Positions 1 to 13,852 of a DNA stretch of 64,000 nt are shown piece after piece. Position numbers and translations under genes: made by a program. The notes under the pieces were generated by a model. That model saw only the letters and a list, made by a program, of their open reading frames with translations, made no database searches and had not been told where the DNA came from. The stretch lies in assembly GCA_037389465.1 (NCBI GenBank), contig JAZARR010000082.1, forward strand, positions 5,754,501-5,818,500. Direction: 5' to 3'. Source of the DNA: Baylisascaris procyonis (lineage: Eukaryota; Nematoda; Chromadorea; Rhabditida; Ascarididae). Position 1 is the stretch's first letter. Each line of letters starts with the position of its first letter.

Positions 1-117
1 TCTCATTGATCTCAATGCCGCAAAAAGAATTAAAATGTGAAAACGATTTAGTTTCTGCTCACTGATGGCAATAAAGTCGATGTTTTTCAAAAAGAAAGAA
101 ATGCTAGTAAAGCTAAC

Positions 118-3100
118 CTTCAGTATCACTGAGATCGAATATATCTGATTTTCTAATAAGTACTTTTCCTTTAAATTTATAGATTGGTTTCTCGGATCTT
201 GAAGACCGATGCACCTTCGTTAGCACAAGAAGGTGATCAAAAAGGAATACATGACGATCGGTAGCACCACGTCCTTTCTTTATCACTTCTGCAAATAGTT
301 ATCACTCCTTTATCAATGAATAATATATCTCTGAATGATAGAAATAATAGATAATATTAAATCACTTAATACAATCATTATAGATCATTAACGATACAGA
401 AGAAATCCCACTGAAATATGCTTTAGTACCGACAGGTGTATACCTTTCACAGAGGTGTCTAGGAATCTTATTAGCGATATCCTAGTTCTGTAGCGATGAA
501 GCTCAAACTTCATTCACTTCATCCTGCTGCTTCGTAGATGAAGCGATCAGGCGTATCGCCGATGATTAAAAGATACGAACATCGCCGATAAATCCCTACT
601 ACCTTTATCAGTACCGTATATAAAATCATTCATTATGAGGCCCCATTATGATTGAAAGATATGCACATAATGAAATAAGTATTGTAATATGGCTAATCCG
701 TTGAATAAAATCAGCATAATTATAATTTTTCAATGAATACAATTTACTTAATGGATATATCTAGCTTCCCTTCTTCCCTCTCTCTTTGCCTCTCTCTATC
801 TCTCCCTCTCTCCCCTCCCTTCTATAAAAAGAAAGTAAAACACTGAAAATAAAAGATCCATTTGCTAATCCTTCCATTTACAGCCAATACTTGGTTGCAA
901 GACTCGCAGGCATTGCCATATCACAGTAAAGATAATAGCAGCTATATGCAGAAGAGAACCTATCCTTCTTTTCCATTCCCTTTATCAGCGAACATCACAG
1001 TCAAAGATCTATTCAATAACCAATCTAATGACAATTATATACGATCCGATCCACTCGACAAGCGATAAAACAAATATGAATGACGGGGGGCAGTTTTTAA
1101 GTATATTTCATCACAACAATTAAAAAACTATAAGTTTATATTAGACAGTACATGATTATATAAATATTATGAAGGAAAAAGAAAGTCGAATACATAGAGG
1201 TGGGTATTCACCAATATAGACGGCAATTTCGAAAGTTTATAACCCTATTGTTAGACTTGCCAACCCCCTCCCCCCAATACGAATGCACCCCATTTATAGA
1301 AATGCATGGGAAAATATCAGTAAACTTATACTACCAAGTAAACATAAGCAATCAATTAAACGGTAATATTTACCCGCTAGAACCTTACCTATCAATACAA
1401 CTTCAATAATCATCTATAAAGCAAAAATAACACTATAAATCGCATAAAAAGTAATATTTTTCAAACAATAACTTACCCGAATTTGGTAAAATACCTGGCC
1501 GAACCATAAGTAAATCACCTTCTGAAATTACATTCTCTATAGGGCTGTTCATCAAATTCTATACATTCAAATCAATGACACTGCCAAATGAAATAAATAA
1601 ACTTAGAGCAGCTTTATGCTTTGCCACCAACAAAATTATAAAGAATATAAGCAAATTATTCTAATTTTTTTCAATCAACATCAATCATTGTGAATCAGAC
1701 TCAATTGTTTCATTCTTTATATGTGGATCATCAAAATTATTAATAATATTTATCGACTGATCGAAGAGTGACGAAAAATCAAATTTTTTGATGAATATTC
1801 TAATCGATTCGTCAACTATTTTTGGCTAAATTTCTCAATGATATGTAGTCTCATTTTAATATCATCTATTCATTTTCATCTACAACTGAGAAAAATCTCA
1901 TCGAGAGTAATGCGATGACTTTTGCATTCCATTTTTCACTCTTATTTTATTTTTATTTCAATAAAAAATATTACATTTATTATTAGATAATTAATACTCA
2001 TTCTTTTTTTTGCACATCATCTACCTCATTAACAATATGCAAAATAATAAAATTATATCTAAAATACTTTCGGAAAATATTGCACCGATAATTCCATCCT
2101 TCATACTGATTTATGAAAATTGATTAAAAAGGAAAATAAACAAACCTCGAATCACTTCAGCACATGTATATCCGATTTCTTTGCCTTCCCAAAGTTCTAT
2201 ACTTTTTTGTATTTCTTGGATTCGTTTTAATTGTCGCGATCGACTCGATTCAGGAAGACTTCGCGTTGTTTGCTCACTAAAAACTTTCTTCTTTATTTAA
2301 TTAATTTAAGTTTTTAATAAATAACAGATTAAAGTCTACAAATAAATAATAGCTAGATCATAGAATAATATTAACAACTGAAATTCAAATATAATTACAG
2401 GTGAGGTGTTTAGGAGCATCGTCCCGGTATGGATCCATTTTTTATCCGGTATATCCGGTATGGAATATTATTACGGATCCGGAATATCAACTACGGAATC
2501 CGTACGGGATATTTTTCGTTTTTTTTTAAATCCTTTCACGAATGAGCCTTCATAGTTTCTATCTCCCCACATTTCATCTTTCTAGATATGGATGGAAGAG
2601 AGTTTGCAATTAACAAGAACAGGAAAAGGAGTCTATTGATAAGTCTACTGATATCTTAATCAAAATCAACCAATATAATAAAAAATAAAAGTGCAGTATT
2701 TTCGCGATATTATAGTTTATGAAGTTGGCATTGATAAAATCAAATATAGGTAACTAATCAAGAACATTTTCGAAACTTTTTGTTTAAATCAACTAATGGG
2801 TGCATTATATTTCAATATTATTATCTCTTCTATCACTTATTTGAAACATCAAAGAAAATTACACAATTATATTCATTTAAAGATTATAAAAAAAACATTC
2901 ATCACAAAAAACAACTAACCTTTTAAGGTGAGATTTCAGTGTTGCTGGACAAAGAGCTTCAATTTTAACGGCAAGACCACTGAAATAACTCTTCGCACTT
3001 TTCAAATCTTCCAAATCGCCACCCATTTTCGATAGATGAATTAACATCTGCAAACCAATCGCCTCAACAATAATATCCAATAGCATGAAGCTGTTCATCA

Positions 3101-6100
3101 AATAGGTCAACAAGAAAAAATATCTGAATAGGACGGAGGGGGGGGGGGGAGGATTAGGGAGAAGGGAAGTGAGGTAGGAATTAGATAAAGAATCCTATTC
3201 ACCTCTGAATGAAATGTAAATTTTAATCATTCAAAAAAAAGGCTAACGGAAATCTTCCATTTTTTTTTCTGGAGGACAATACTTAAATTCGACATTTCCA
3301 ATATTTCTCTTTTACTTCAAGAGCATTTATTTCCTAACCAAATAACAATCAAGTAGATCAATACAATCACTAAAATGGAAAAGCTACCTTCTAAATTGAA
3401 TTTTAATCACTGAATTAGTGATAAGACCTCAAATACCTTGCAAAATTTAAATGAAGGATGAGGAACGACTCTCAATCGTTCACATCTAAATTCCCAAAGA
3501 TTTAAATATCATTGCGTTCCCTATATTATATTTCTCGACATTTTTATACTCATAAAAACAATAAAGATTATTGAAATATTCTTATTAAAAAAAATTATAC
3601 ATTAATATATTCAACGTATCGAAAAAAATGCACAATCGGTGCTTGTAGCATTGTCGGTAAAACATATTTCACCGCCAATCGAAATGTCTCTCCTCCAGGT
3701 GTAACACTATAGGAACGATTCTCCATCTATAAATAACATATGATACTGTGATAGTGCAATTGATTATTCACTTCTAACAACAACACATCAACAACGATAT
3801 AATATTATAGAAAAAAAATCAATTCCCTTTATATTTCACTCAATATTATAATTCATGCTATATTTGACTTCAGGGTTACTTACTTATTTTATGAAAGGTT
3901 TTGACTCTATTATAAAAAGATGCTACTACTAAAGCCTTATGGTCAACACAGGAAGCAAAAGGCATAGAATAAGTGCGAAAGGAACTCGACAAATCCACGC
4001 CGACCCTTAGCGAATCGACGGATCATCAGGTGAATCAGTTAAATTTAAAGACGCAACTATATTTTATTAAAGATTGCCTTTATTTGTATAATTTTATTTG
4101 AAGATAACAATTGTTCTACTCGATGTAAACAGATAGTTTTGAACTAAAACGTTATAAAATACTTCTTAAAGCAACACAAAAAGATATTTTTCTAATTCTA
4201 TGATGACGTCATTCATCTTAGTTTGTATAATTGTTGCACTGAACTATACGTAAACCTTCGAGCATTATTGGCGTCATCAATGGAAAATATTTGCTCCAGA
4301 TAATTACAAAAATATTTAATACCTCAACGATTGCACCGATGATTTAAAAACATTTTTGTAAATTTTAATCAAATTCTAGAAAAGAATATTTATAAAAATA
4401 CCTCGAAAAATGTGTTGTATTTTGGATCAGTTAAGAGCGTCGATAATATATCCGATACGGAATATTTGAAGAGATCCTTAAAAAGAGAAAAAAAAAACAA
4501 CTCCAATAATATCATTAAAAATGAGAAAAAATATCTTTAAAAATTCTAAGAATGAATTTTAATAAGAAAATAGAAAATAGAAACCAATATTCTCTATCAC
4601 TTTATTAAAAATATATCAAATTATACTTTTTTTAATGTTAAAATCTAGGAAAAAAGTTAATATCTTCGTAAAAAAAGGAAGAAAGTAAAGTATTTTCGAA
4701 AGAAATTCTCTGGAAAAATTTTTTAAAACAATTTTTTTTATTGAAAAGTTTTCAAATGTAAACGTACACCCATCAACTACAATTCAAAACCAAAAAAATG
4801 AAAAAAAAAAATTGATATAAATTTAACTTAATTATGAAATAAAACGATCAAATATTTAAGTCTGACTATATTATAAATGATTTTTAAAGTAAAATCAAAC
4901 ATAATAATGAATGCACACCATATAAGTGATATAAACATCGAATTCATGCGCTTCTGCTAACTCCCATAATCCGGCACCCATACAAGGCGTATCGGACATT
5001 TCTATTGCATCTTCCACTATCCTTTGTACTTTCACCGTTAATTCATGCAATTCGAGAATATTCCCAAATATTTCTTCGAGATAATGCTGAAAATTTTGGG
5101 AAAAATTTTTTCATTAAAAAATCGATAGAAAGACAATAATAGATGGGATATGTTGATAACATAAATAGCTTATCAATGTGATTGCATCATTAAAGCGCCC
5201 AGATTTATTTCCTTTGATAACAAAAGTTTTAATGGCTCATATTCCAGATGGATATCTCAATATAACAGATTTCTTTAGTCGGCAATTACGTTATATTACG
5301 ATAAAGCTTGCTTATAACAACAATTATAGTGAAGTTGGTCGTAACGAGAATCGAAAAAAAAAAGAAAGGTGAGATAGAAGGGAGAATGGAGATGAAACTA
5401 GGAGCGTTAGGATCAATACTCTGAACCTTTGAAAAGTGCTCAATTAGATTCCCAAGTTTATTAGGAATATCAAAATATGCAAAAATATTTTTTACTATCA
5501 TCTTTTTGAGTCGATCCATATAACAAATATCTCTTAGTGCAACTACTATTACTAATCATAAAGTGATATCATGTAATACTATTAAAATACATTTGCATCG
5601 CACTAATAATACCTTATGGACCACACACAAAGACAAAGTCATCAATCAAACAATTACATTCATTGAGTAATGAATAAGAAATATTCATTCTTTATCATCG
5701 ACTATTTTCTACATTTACATATATGTATTTATATATTAAAAAATATAGTTAATAGCTCATCAATGCAAATAAATATAAGCAATAACATAACCGACACAAG
5801 TGAATGAGAAGGAAACTACTGAATCCCTTGAATTTGGTGGGAAATATTAGAGAAATTTCCGAAAATTCCCAATGAAATGTGAAATTCCTGTGGAAAAAAA
5901 AAGTGAGAAAATACGGTTCGGCGGAAAACATTTCCATAAAATATTTTCATTAAAAAACACGGTCTGAAATTTTCGTAAAACACGACCAATAATCGCCCAA
6001 TTGCAATATGACATCCCAAAATGCACGTAGCGCTTTTTTTAAATTCATAAGCAATAAAAAATAAATAAAATTAATAGTAACCTTATCATCTGCACCGAAT

Positions 6101-9100
6101 ACGGTCTCGAATCGACGACGAAAAACATGTATAATAAGATTAAGGTCACGCAAATATTGCTCCTCTTCATGATTTAAATCACGTGATACCTGCAATTAAT
6201 TAGTCTCTGAAAAAACCACAATGGGAGGGAAAGGCATAAATAAAATTACAGAAAGGTGGTGATAGAAAGGTATGAGAGCAGCAGAAACAAACGGTAAAAA
6301 AAGGTTAAAAAGATAAATGAGAGAAAAGTAAAAAGTGAGAGAGATAAAAGTTACAAAGTGATAGAATTGAAGCGTAAAGGAAGGATAAAGAAAACGAGAA
6401 AAGATGAGAAACAATGATAGAATCAGAACTGAAAGAAAATAAAAATTAAATTCAAAAATTCAAAAAAGTTTCAACATAAAATTAAAAGTTTTAATGCTTC
6501 AACAAAAATATCACGACAACATTTTAGAAGAATAGCTTTCGAGTAATACAATCATCAAGAACAATATTTACTAGCTATTTTCTGTTCCTTGATTACCTTT
6601 AATTGTGGTTGTATCTACAAAAAACGTAACGTTTGCAATATGCAATCTCCTCTACTATCTGACTTATAGCCGCTTATTGATACTATTAAATATAATAGAA
6701 ACTTTTATTCAATATTTAAAACTAATCTATAAAGTAATTTCCCCTGTAAGAATAATACTAAACAGATAACAATATCAAATAGATATATGAATGTAAATAT
6801 ATTAGGAATCTGTGGTTTCATTACATAATAAAATTTATTTCGACAAATCTAAAGCTAACCATGATACTATTCAATTTAAATTAATATGCGGAAACGATAA
6901 GAAAAACAAATTTTCTCACTGTTTTGGGGAAAGAAATTACATAAAATTAATAAATTTTTGCTACTAGCATTGCTTTAGTAATCAATGACACTCAATATGC
7001 ATCGGGCTCACATTTTGGCCAGTAATTACTAAAGCGCTATTTGATTGCATTTTAGCCGATCGCCACAAAATTGCCTTTCAATCGGCTAGTAATAAATCCC
7101 ATTTTGGCCAATGACCATCGAAGTGTTTGTTGTTTGGTGATTCTCGAAAAATTTCCGAGCTAGTGGAATATAACTGCATCAAATTCAAATGAACTATCAC
7201 AGCTGGCTTACGAAGCTTCTTCCTCTTCGATTACCTTGCATAAACCGGAAATGATATATACATATATAGGTTTAATAGACCACTTAACGAAGTAAATATG
7301 AAAATTGAATAAAATAATACCTTATCGTACGAGAGTTCTTGTGTAATTTTCCGATTTTCCTCACCGTTCTCATTTAAGATACCAGCAGTGGATGCTTCAT
7401 CCTCATTATAGAGCATCTCGGTGAGTTCCATTAAGCTCTGAAAATATTATATTTCAACCTTCAATAATAATTAACCCATATAATTATTTATAAATGATTT
7501 TTAAATATAAAAACTTTGAAATAAATATTTAGTGAATAGTAATTTAAATAATTTAAAGATAGTAATCAATAAATATACTATACTCTTTTCACTAGCATGA
7601 TTTATATTAATAGAAACCGCTGTAAATAGAAGAACATTTCTTTTATATTTTGATAAATATTTTATTGTAAATAAGTAACCCCTTTAAATAAATGCTTTTC
7701 TTTTAAAGCAATAAGAAAAATAATTGAAGATCTGAGTCTATCACTTATAAAAGTGTGCTATATGAACTGCATTCGATTAAATATATATGCATAAGGATAT
7801 CATTTCCAAATAAATTAAGCTTAAATGAGGTTATACCTGACTATAATAAACAATTTATATTCAGGACCTAGAAAAATTTATAATAAACAATAAACGACGT
7901 TATATCTCAACAATGTTCTATACCCTCTGGAAGCAATTAAGGCCGAAAGCCTCTGAATAATTCTGCAATATTTGTGAAGTCTGACTATAAGACTCGAGAA
8001 TTCAACATTTTCAAATGTTTTAGAGCGACTGTATTGTATAAAGAGGGGTAGCCTTTCAAGAATGAGCAGGTGAGAGTTGGGTATGACAGAGTTTCATATC
8101 TTTAATGAGTTTCATACCGGGATTTTCGTAGAATTTATGAGTAACAGGAAGCAATTCCAAATGCGCAACTTTCTGAAGTCGGCGATTATGCAACCGGCGA
8201 AAAGAAAGGAGTGATACCTAAGGCCAGTTGAGATGCTAATATACATAGATTATTATATTTCACTGAAATCAATAATAAATAAATAAAATATAAATAATAA
8301 ATTTCAATAAAAACATACCTTATCAGCACTTAGTGCAATTTTTAAATTTTTTAAACCGATCGTTTGATTACCTTTTCGAATATTTTTCACATAATTACCT
8401 GTCCACTGCAAAAAAAAAAAATAATAAAATTATCACAATATATTCAACAATATTATTAGATTATTTGCAACTTTTCGAATTTTAAATTTTTTTTTAATTT
8501 TAGTCGATTAAAACTGCAAAGATTTAAAAAAAAAGAATCAAGCTGCTTTCATCTGAGTTCATTATTTTTTTTAAACGTCAGATTTATACTATTTCAATTA
8601 TCTTATTTCTTTATGTTCACTTATTGCAAAAATTTTTTCTCATTTATTGGCATTGTGCTAATAGTTTTTTACTTTTATTCAAATTGAATGATTTCTTTAA
8701 GTTCTTTTTTATTGCAGTATTAAATTACTGCCCTCTCTCTCCCTCTATCTAACGGTCGCATATCCGATCGGCAATCATATCATATCTGATCGGCGATCAT
8801 ATCATATCCGATCGGCGATCATATCATATCCGATCGGCGATCATATCATATCCGATCAGCGATCATATCATATCCGATCGGCGATCATATCATATCTGAT
8901 CGGCGATCATATCATATCCGATCGGCGATCGTATCATATCCGATCGGCGATCATATCATATCCGATCAGCGATCATATCATATCCGATCGGCGATCATAT
9001 CATATCCGATCGGCGATCATATCATATCTGATCGGCGATCATATCATATCCGATCGGCGATCATATCATATCCGATCGGCGATCATATCATATCCGATCG

Positions 9101-12100
9101 GCGATCATATCATATCCGATCGGCGATCATATCATATCCGATCGGCGATCATATCATATCCGATCGGCGATCATATCATATCCGATCGGCGATCATATCA
9201 TATCCGATCGGCGATCATATCATATCCGATCAGCGATCATATCATATCCGATCGGCGATCGTATCGTATCCGATCGGCGATCATATGATATCCGATCGCC
9301 GTCTTATTTTAATCTCATTGATTTAAAAGTATACGAATAAGTATTACATATTCAAATAAGCTATAATAGCAAAAAAATTCGTCTTCAATCATGTTCAAAC
9401 AAAAGATTTCCCATGAAAGGAAGAGAAAATTGCATAGAATGGACCAAATGATTTCTTACTTATTAATGCTGAAGAAGATTTAGCAGAAAAATAAACGATA
9501 AAGAGATCAATTAATGAGACTTGAAACGATCCTTTATTCCTATATTATAGATCTCTTTCTATATTCCTATTACATCATTTATTCGTTAATATTATATAAT
9601 TATCGCTTATAAAGTGATTTTTTTTTAAATAAATTCATTAAAGACAATCCCTTGTTGCTTAAAATAATAAAAAATAAATAAAAACGGAAATAAAATTGCA
9701 GAAATTTGAATGAAACATTCACAGAATGAAAAAAAAAATCTGATTAATAACTTCAAATATAAATTACTTTTTAATACTTCCAATTCTTAAGTTAAAATGG
9801 AGTTGAGTTTAAAAAAACCTTAGAAAATTTGTTCATATTAATATCGAAGTCGATAGATATTTCAATATATCAAGTGAATTGTCTTTATTTTTCAATTTTG
9901 CCAATATATTTCACAAAATACATTAAATATCGCAATGAAATTTTATTAATGCTTATAAGGAGATCTTTTATAATAATGAAAAATAAATATTAGAAAGGAA
10001 AACATAAATGAAAATATACCCACCTTAAGTATATCGGCTGTAACATATTCAATAACGGACAAAATATATAGCGTTACTTTCTCATCTACCTTATAACCAA
10101 GATGTTCCTGAAAATAAAACTTTTTATATTCAATACCCAATTCATATTGTAGTATCCGCTAAACATGGACACGGTTGCGGGAAAGTAACAAATCATACAT
10201 TTTAAAGCAACAAATTGCCTACAAGAAAATAACCAAGCAAATCTGTAATATCAACTTTTAATTATATTTCCTTATTTCCGGCAAAAATGTTTGATAGTGC
10301 CAATTATTACATCAATCAATGGCAAAGTTGTATTTACGACAATTCAGTCTTATACATTTTTGAGATGCAAACATATATATATACAATGGTCACATTTATA
10401 AATTCATTTCAATTACTTCGACTCATTCGATACTTCCTTCTTACATTATCCCTTCAACAAAATCCTTTCCCTTTACTTTTCTCTACTTTCTGGTGCTCTT
10501 CCTTCACATCCTTCTTTCAAAAAAAACAACTTTTGCCTCCCGTCCCCCACTCTGCGTCCACATTTTTTCCTTCTAACAAAGGTTCTTACCTCTCTTTTCT
10601 TCTATCTTCCCCTTAGCTTGTTCTTCGACAGTTTCTTCTTCCATTCCTCTCTCATTAGTATCCCTATCCTCTTTTTACCTTATTCTTCTAAAGAAGCTCC
10701 TCTCCCCTTACTTAATCCTCACCTTCTTCCTCAAACAAAATCCCTTCCCCTACACTCTTCTTTCCCTTTCACTTTCTCTACGCCTCGTTTCTCTTATAAA
10801 ATTTCCTCATCGGTCCTCCCCTCCTCTTCCACTCTCTATTCAGCTTATCTCTCCCAAAAAAGTTCCTTCTACTCTCTTCCTAAATTGTCCTTCCAGCAGA
10901 GTTCCTCTTCTTTCTCAGCCGGTACTTTTTCCTCACGTTTTGCTTTAAAGAAAGCTGCTTCCTTCATCCATCATCCTCGTCTGTTACCCACATCTTACTC
11001 GTCCAACAACGTCCTTCTTCTTTCCCGGCCAGCACTGTCATCTCACCTTATACCTTCAACCAAGCTCCCTCTCTATTGTCCTTTCCATCTGTCACTTCCT
11101 TCTCACTTTAGTCCTCCAACAACATTCCCTCCTCCAACTTCAGCTCTCGTCCGCCACTCTCCTCGCATCACTCCTCCCACAAACCTTCCCTCTTAGTCGT
11201 CCGATACTTCCTCACCATGTTCCTTCAACGAACTTCTTCGTCTACTTTCTTCTTTCTCTCCTCCTCCATCAAACCAACCGACGTCTATTTCTAAACTTCA
11301 CAGTGTTTATTAACTTATCTATGTTCTAATATTTGCGTTTTTGAACGGAAATAATTGATGAATGATTTTAATGGATGAATCAACTAGAGATATGCTTATA
11401 ATTTAATTATTGAAAAGTTTCCCTTTTTCCCACCCGAGAAATCGAACGATTTTGAAAACTATTAGATGAACCTTGATTTTAGGTTGAAGTGCATGAAGTA
11501 GCGCCGTAAGACTCTTCGCATTTGCGCTACGTTTGTCGTGAAGTTTCTTCGTTGTGAGATTATGTAATGCCTCGTTCGTTTCTTGATACTAAAAATTTTC
11601 CAACGTTATATATTTAAATTGGTCATCTATTCTATGTCTTTTTCATAGTAGATCCTCTTTTTTTGTAAAATTCATTCTCATACAAAACAACAAAAGAAGA
11701 GCTTGATAATTTTGATACGCGAAGAGGAAAAGAGTAGAGGTGATTAGGTGAGGGTGGCGGTGGGGAGGGGGGATGGGGGGCAGGGGGGGAGGACCATCTG
11801 AGTGAGTTGATAGAAATTTAATAGCGCAAAAAAAGCCAAATGGGAAAAATAACTTCTTTTTTTTTTTTCAATAGCTCCAATGATACCCACATTTGACAAC
11901 GTTATAAATTCCAAGTAATATTTTTATCTTTAAAAAAAATATGAAAATAATATTCCTCCCAATATATAATTGTGAAACTATTTACTCTTACTTCCTTATA
12001 TTTGATAGCAACAATAATTTTACCTATGCTATGTGATATATGCATATGGGAATTCACTTAAAATTAAGAGACTATTCAAAAGGTGAAAATCAAATATTCA

Positions 12101-13271
12101 CAAATTAAAATAAAATATTATTAATTCACCTGTCAATAGAAATTTGCCTACCTATCAAAAAAAATTTGCATATATAATCAGCTCATTAATTAAAATATTA
12201 AATTATAAATAAAAGAAAAGCAATTAAAATTTAAAAAAAAAAAAAAAAGAAAAGAAAGAAGAAACCTGCATAACCCAATGACACATACTAGCCGGTAATG
12301 AAACTCGCATACAACGTTCCATATCTTCAATTTTTTGTGGTCGTGATTCCAATATTTCGAAAAAAATTCGCATAAGTAATTCTTGAATATGTTGGACAGC
12401 GGCACGTTCCAATCCAATTCCAGGATGTACATTATTACACACCTAAATAGAAATTTATATACAACCTATTCAAGTGTACAGGTGTTGTACATCCGTATAC
12501 CTGAATATACCTGAACCCTTGGATATACACCTAAGTAGAAATAATCAACGAGAGCTGTTGAGCACTAAAAAATCTTCAGTTAAAAATAATTAAATCTTTT
12601 TTTCTCTTTTCACTTTATTATTTAACTAGATAATTAACTCATCATGATTAAGAGCTATTTCTAACATTTAGGCAGATACAAAAAAATAAAATAAAAATGC
12701 ATTATTTTCGATGAGAATTTTTGCTTCTTTTTTTTCAATTTCAGATTATTAAAAATAATTTCAAAAAATATTCAATTTTATAATTAATATACTAATTTTA
12801 TTTTCAATAAAGTCTGAGCACTTAAGAATGAAATAATAAGAAAGAAAGATACTTAGATTATACTTTTTTTTTAAATAAAAACAGAGAAAAAATTTGCAAT
12901 TTAAGAAGGGTTTTTCTTGAAAGCATTTGGCGTCACGATCTTAATGAGGAAATATTTATATCAATCATAGAAATTTATTAAAAAATATTTACAAATTCTA
13001 AAATTTACTCCACTGCTACAAGGAGGGAGAGAGGTTATGGGGGGTGGGGGGGGGGGGGGTGGAGAGCAAGAGGAGGGATGAGAAGCAAAAAGGATAGGGA
13101 AGTCGACTCTTATATTATTCGACCCCTAAATTAAATATTAAAAAAAAATTCAAAAACAATAATTACCTGATATATACGATCAATGAAGAGATTTTGGTTT
13201 CGCCATTGAATTTGTCGTTGCGCAAATAGTGCGCGAGATGCGCTAATCTCAGATGGCCCGGCAACGTTCAT
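118..13271 (-). CDS. sos-1: SOS-1, Ras guanine nucleotide exchange factor, 5' half (partial at left edge)
   Basis: Fourteen exons are supported: 13167-13271, 12266-12442, 11472-11588, 10024-10107, 8319-8405, 7321-7437, 6082-6189, 4937-5086, 4402-4476, 3601-3726, 2920-3047, 2146-2276, 1477-1521 and 118-288. Phases agree at every junction, giving 540 residues before the window edge; the REM and Cdc25 domains lie beyond it. Residues about 30-190 match the SOS histone-fold region (LGYKVDEKV, then GNYVKNIRK and ALSADK). About 230-425 match the DH domain (DLNLIIHVFRR, IFGNILELHELTVKV, AVKYVLPTMLQAP). From about 455 the linker and PH domain begin (WEGKEIG, DRHVFLFDHLLVLTK). SOS loads Ras with GTP downstream of receptor tyrosine kinases at the plasma membrane. 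The start is the ATG at 13271, nine bases after a good acceptor. The exon ending at 4937 could instead end at 4919, with the same phase. Several introns hold tandem repeats. Confidence 0.93.
2403..2520. repeat. Short cluster of CCGGTAT / GGATCCG palindromic motifs
   Basis: About 115 bases in an intron of sos-1 repeat variants of CCGGTATGGATCC and ACGGAATCCGT, several of them self-complementary (CGGATCCG, ACGGAATCCGT). GC is higher than the surroundings. It looks like a decayed minisatellite; no coding sense is seen. Confidence 0.45.
3136..3150 (+). repeat. G homopolymer (12 G) in a purine-rich tract
   Basis: An uninterrupted run of about 12 G between 3138 and 3149 is followed by purine-rich sequence. 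It lies in the sos-1 intron between the exons at 3601-3726 and 2920-3047. Similar runs recur through the window. Confidence 0.8.
8757..9297. repeat. 22-bp tandem repeat, about 24 copies
   Basis: The unit is GATCGGCGATCATATCATATCC in permuted form, repeated about 24 times with few substitutions (CAGC for CGGC, CTG for CCG, and a few GTATC variants). Each unit carries two GATC sites arranged as the near-palindrome GATC-GGC-GATC. The array lies in the sos-1 intron between exons 10024-10107 and 8319-8405. The uniform copies suggest recent expansion. There are no spacers, so it is not a CRISPR array. Confidence 0.95.
10430..11285 (+). repeat. Polypyrimidine block made of a degenerate repeat
   Basis: About 850 bases are almost entirely C and T on the plus strand, broken at intervals by short motifs such as CAACAAA, CCAACAACG and TCAACCAAG that recur every few tens of bases. 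This looks like an old minisatellite with strongly diverged copies. It lies in a sos-1 intron, so the pre-mRNA carries the polypurine strand. A 192-codon open frame at 10618-11196 is a by-product of the lack of A (hence of stop codons) and is not a gene. Confidence 0.75.
11757..11795 (+). repeat. G-rich tract with several G runs
   Basis: Runs of four to seven G separated by single bases (GGGGAGGGGGGATGGGGGGCAGGGGGGG) lie in a sos-1 intron. Four or more G runs this close could in principle form a quadruplex. No coding role is seen. Confidence 0.7.
13036..13062 (+). repeat. G homopolymer tract in the first sos-1 intron
   Basis: Two adjacent G runs, the second about 14 bases long, are separated by a single T and flanked by purine-rich sequence. 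They lie between sos-1 exons 1 and 2. Confidence 0.8.
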
Positions 13272-13284
13272 ACAACGACGCTAA
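13272..13284 (-). promoter_or_regulatory. Probable trans-splice acceptor of sos-1
   Basis: Reading the minus strand, TTTCTCTTAG ends at 13281 and is followed by nine bases and then the start ATG. No exon in phase is seen upstream, so this is the expected position for spliced-leader addition. This is inference from position and consensus only. Confidence 0.5.
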
Positions 13285-13852
13285 GAGAAAGCGCCTTGCG
13301 ATATCTCGCTGCGCACAAACACCAACCGACAAATCCCTTAGATTGTCGTACGACAATATCCAACACGCACAGACACACCTATTTATATATAATGCACGTC
13401 CTATGCATCTTACCTGTCCAATAAAAAAAAAATCATTTCATTATAATAAATAATATGAATAAAAATTCGCAACAATGAAATTAATATTTTCGTGCAATAT
13501 TTTAACAATTTTCATAATTCAAACATAAATCAAACATCTAAATATCTAGCGGTAAAGAATAGAGGCAAATCTCGAAAAATATTTCATTGCATTACTGAAA
13601 AAAAAAATAAAAAATTAAAGAAAAAATTTCCAAAGTTTCATTGATGGATTGGTATTCGCAATTTGAAGTTTCCTGCAATTATTAGCTGACCATTGATTTG
13701 CAATACATCTGCCTATTGTACGTAGCATTTTCAATGGAAATAAAGCGGCTATTACACGGTGAGGTGAATTAGATAAAGATGGGAGCTGAAATGTTGAGAA
13801 GGGAGGTCATCGTATCAGCACGCCGCAATGACCTATGCCTTTCCATCTTCTC

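Noticed and set aside
7900..8240. GC-richer patch in a sos-1 intron, considered as a decayed transposon or a hidden exon
   Set aside because: No open frame of useful length and no repeat ends found; similar patches near 20150-20480 and 37320-37630 showed no clear similarity by eye.
8757..9297. Regular 22-bp repeats considered as a CRISPR array
   Set aside because: Units are contiguous with no unique spacers, and the DNA is eukaryotic.
10618..11196. 192-codon plus-strand open frame, the longest in the window
   Set aside because: It is Ser/Pro/Leu/Phe low complexity from a polypyrimidine repeat lacking stop codons, and it lies antisense in a sos-1 intron.
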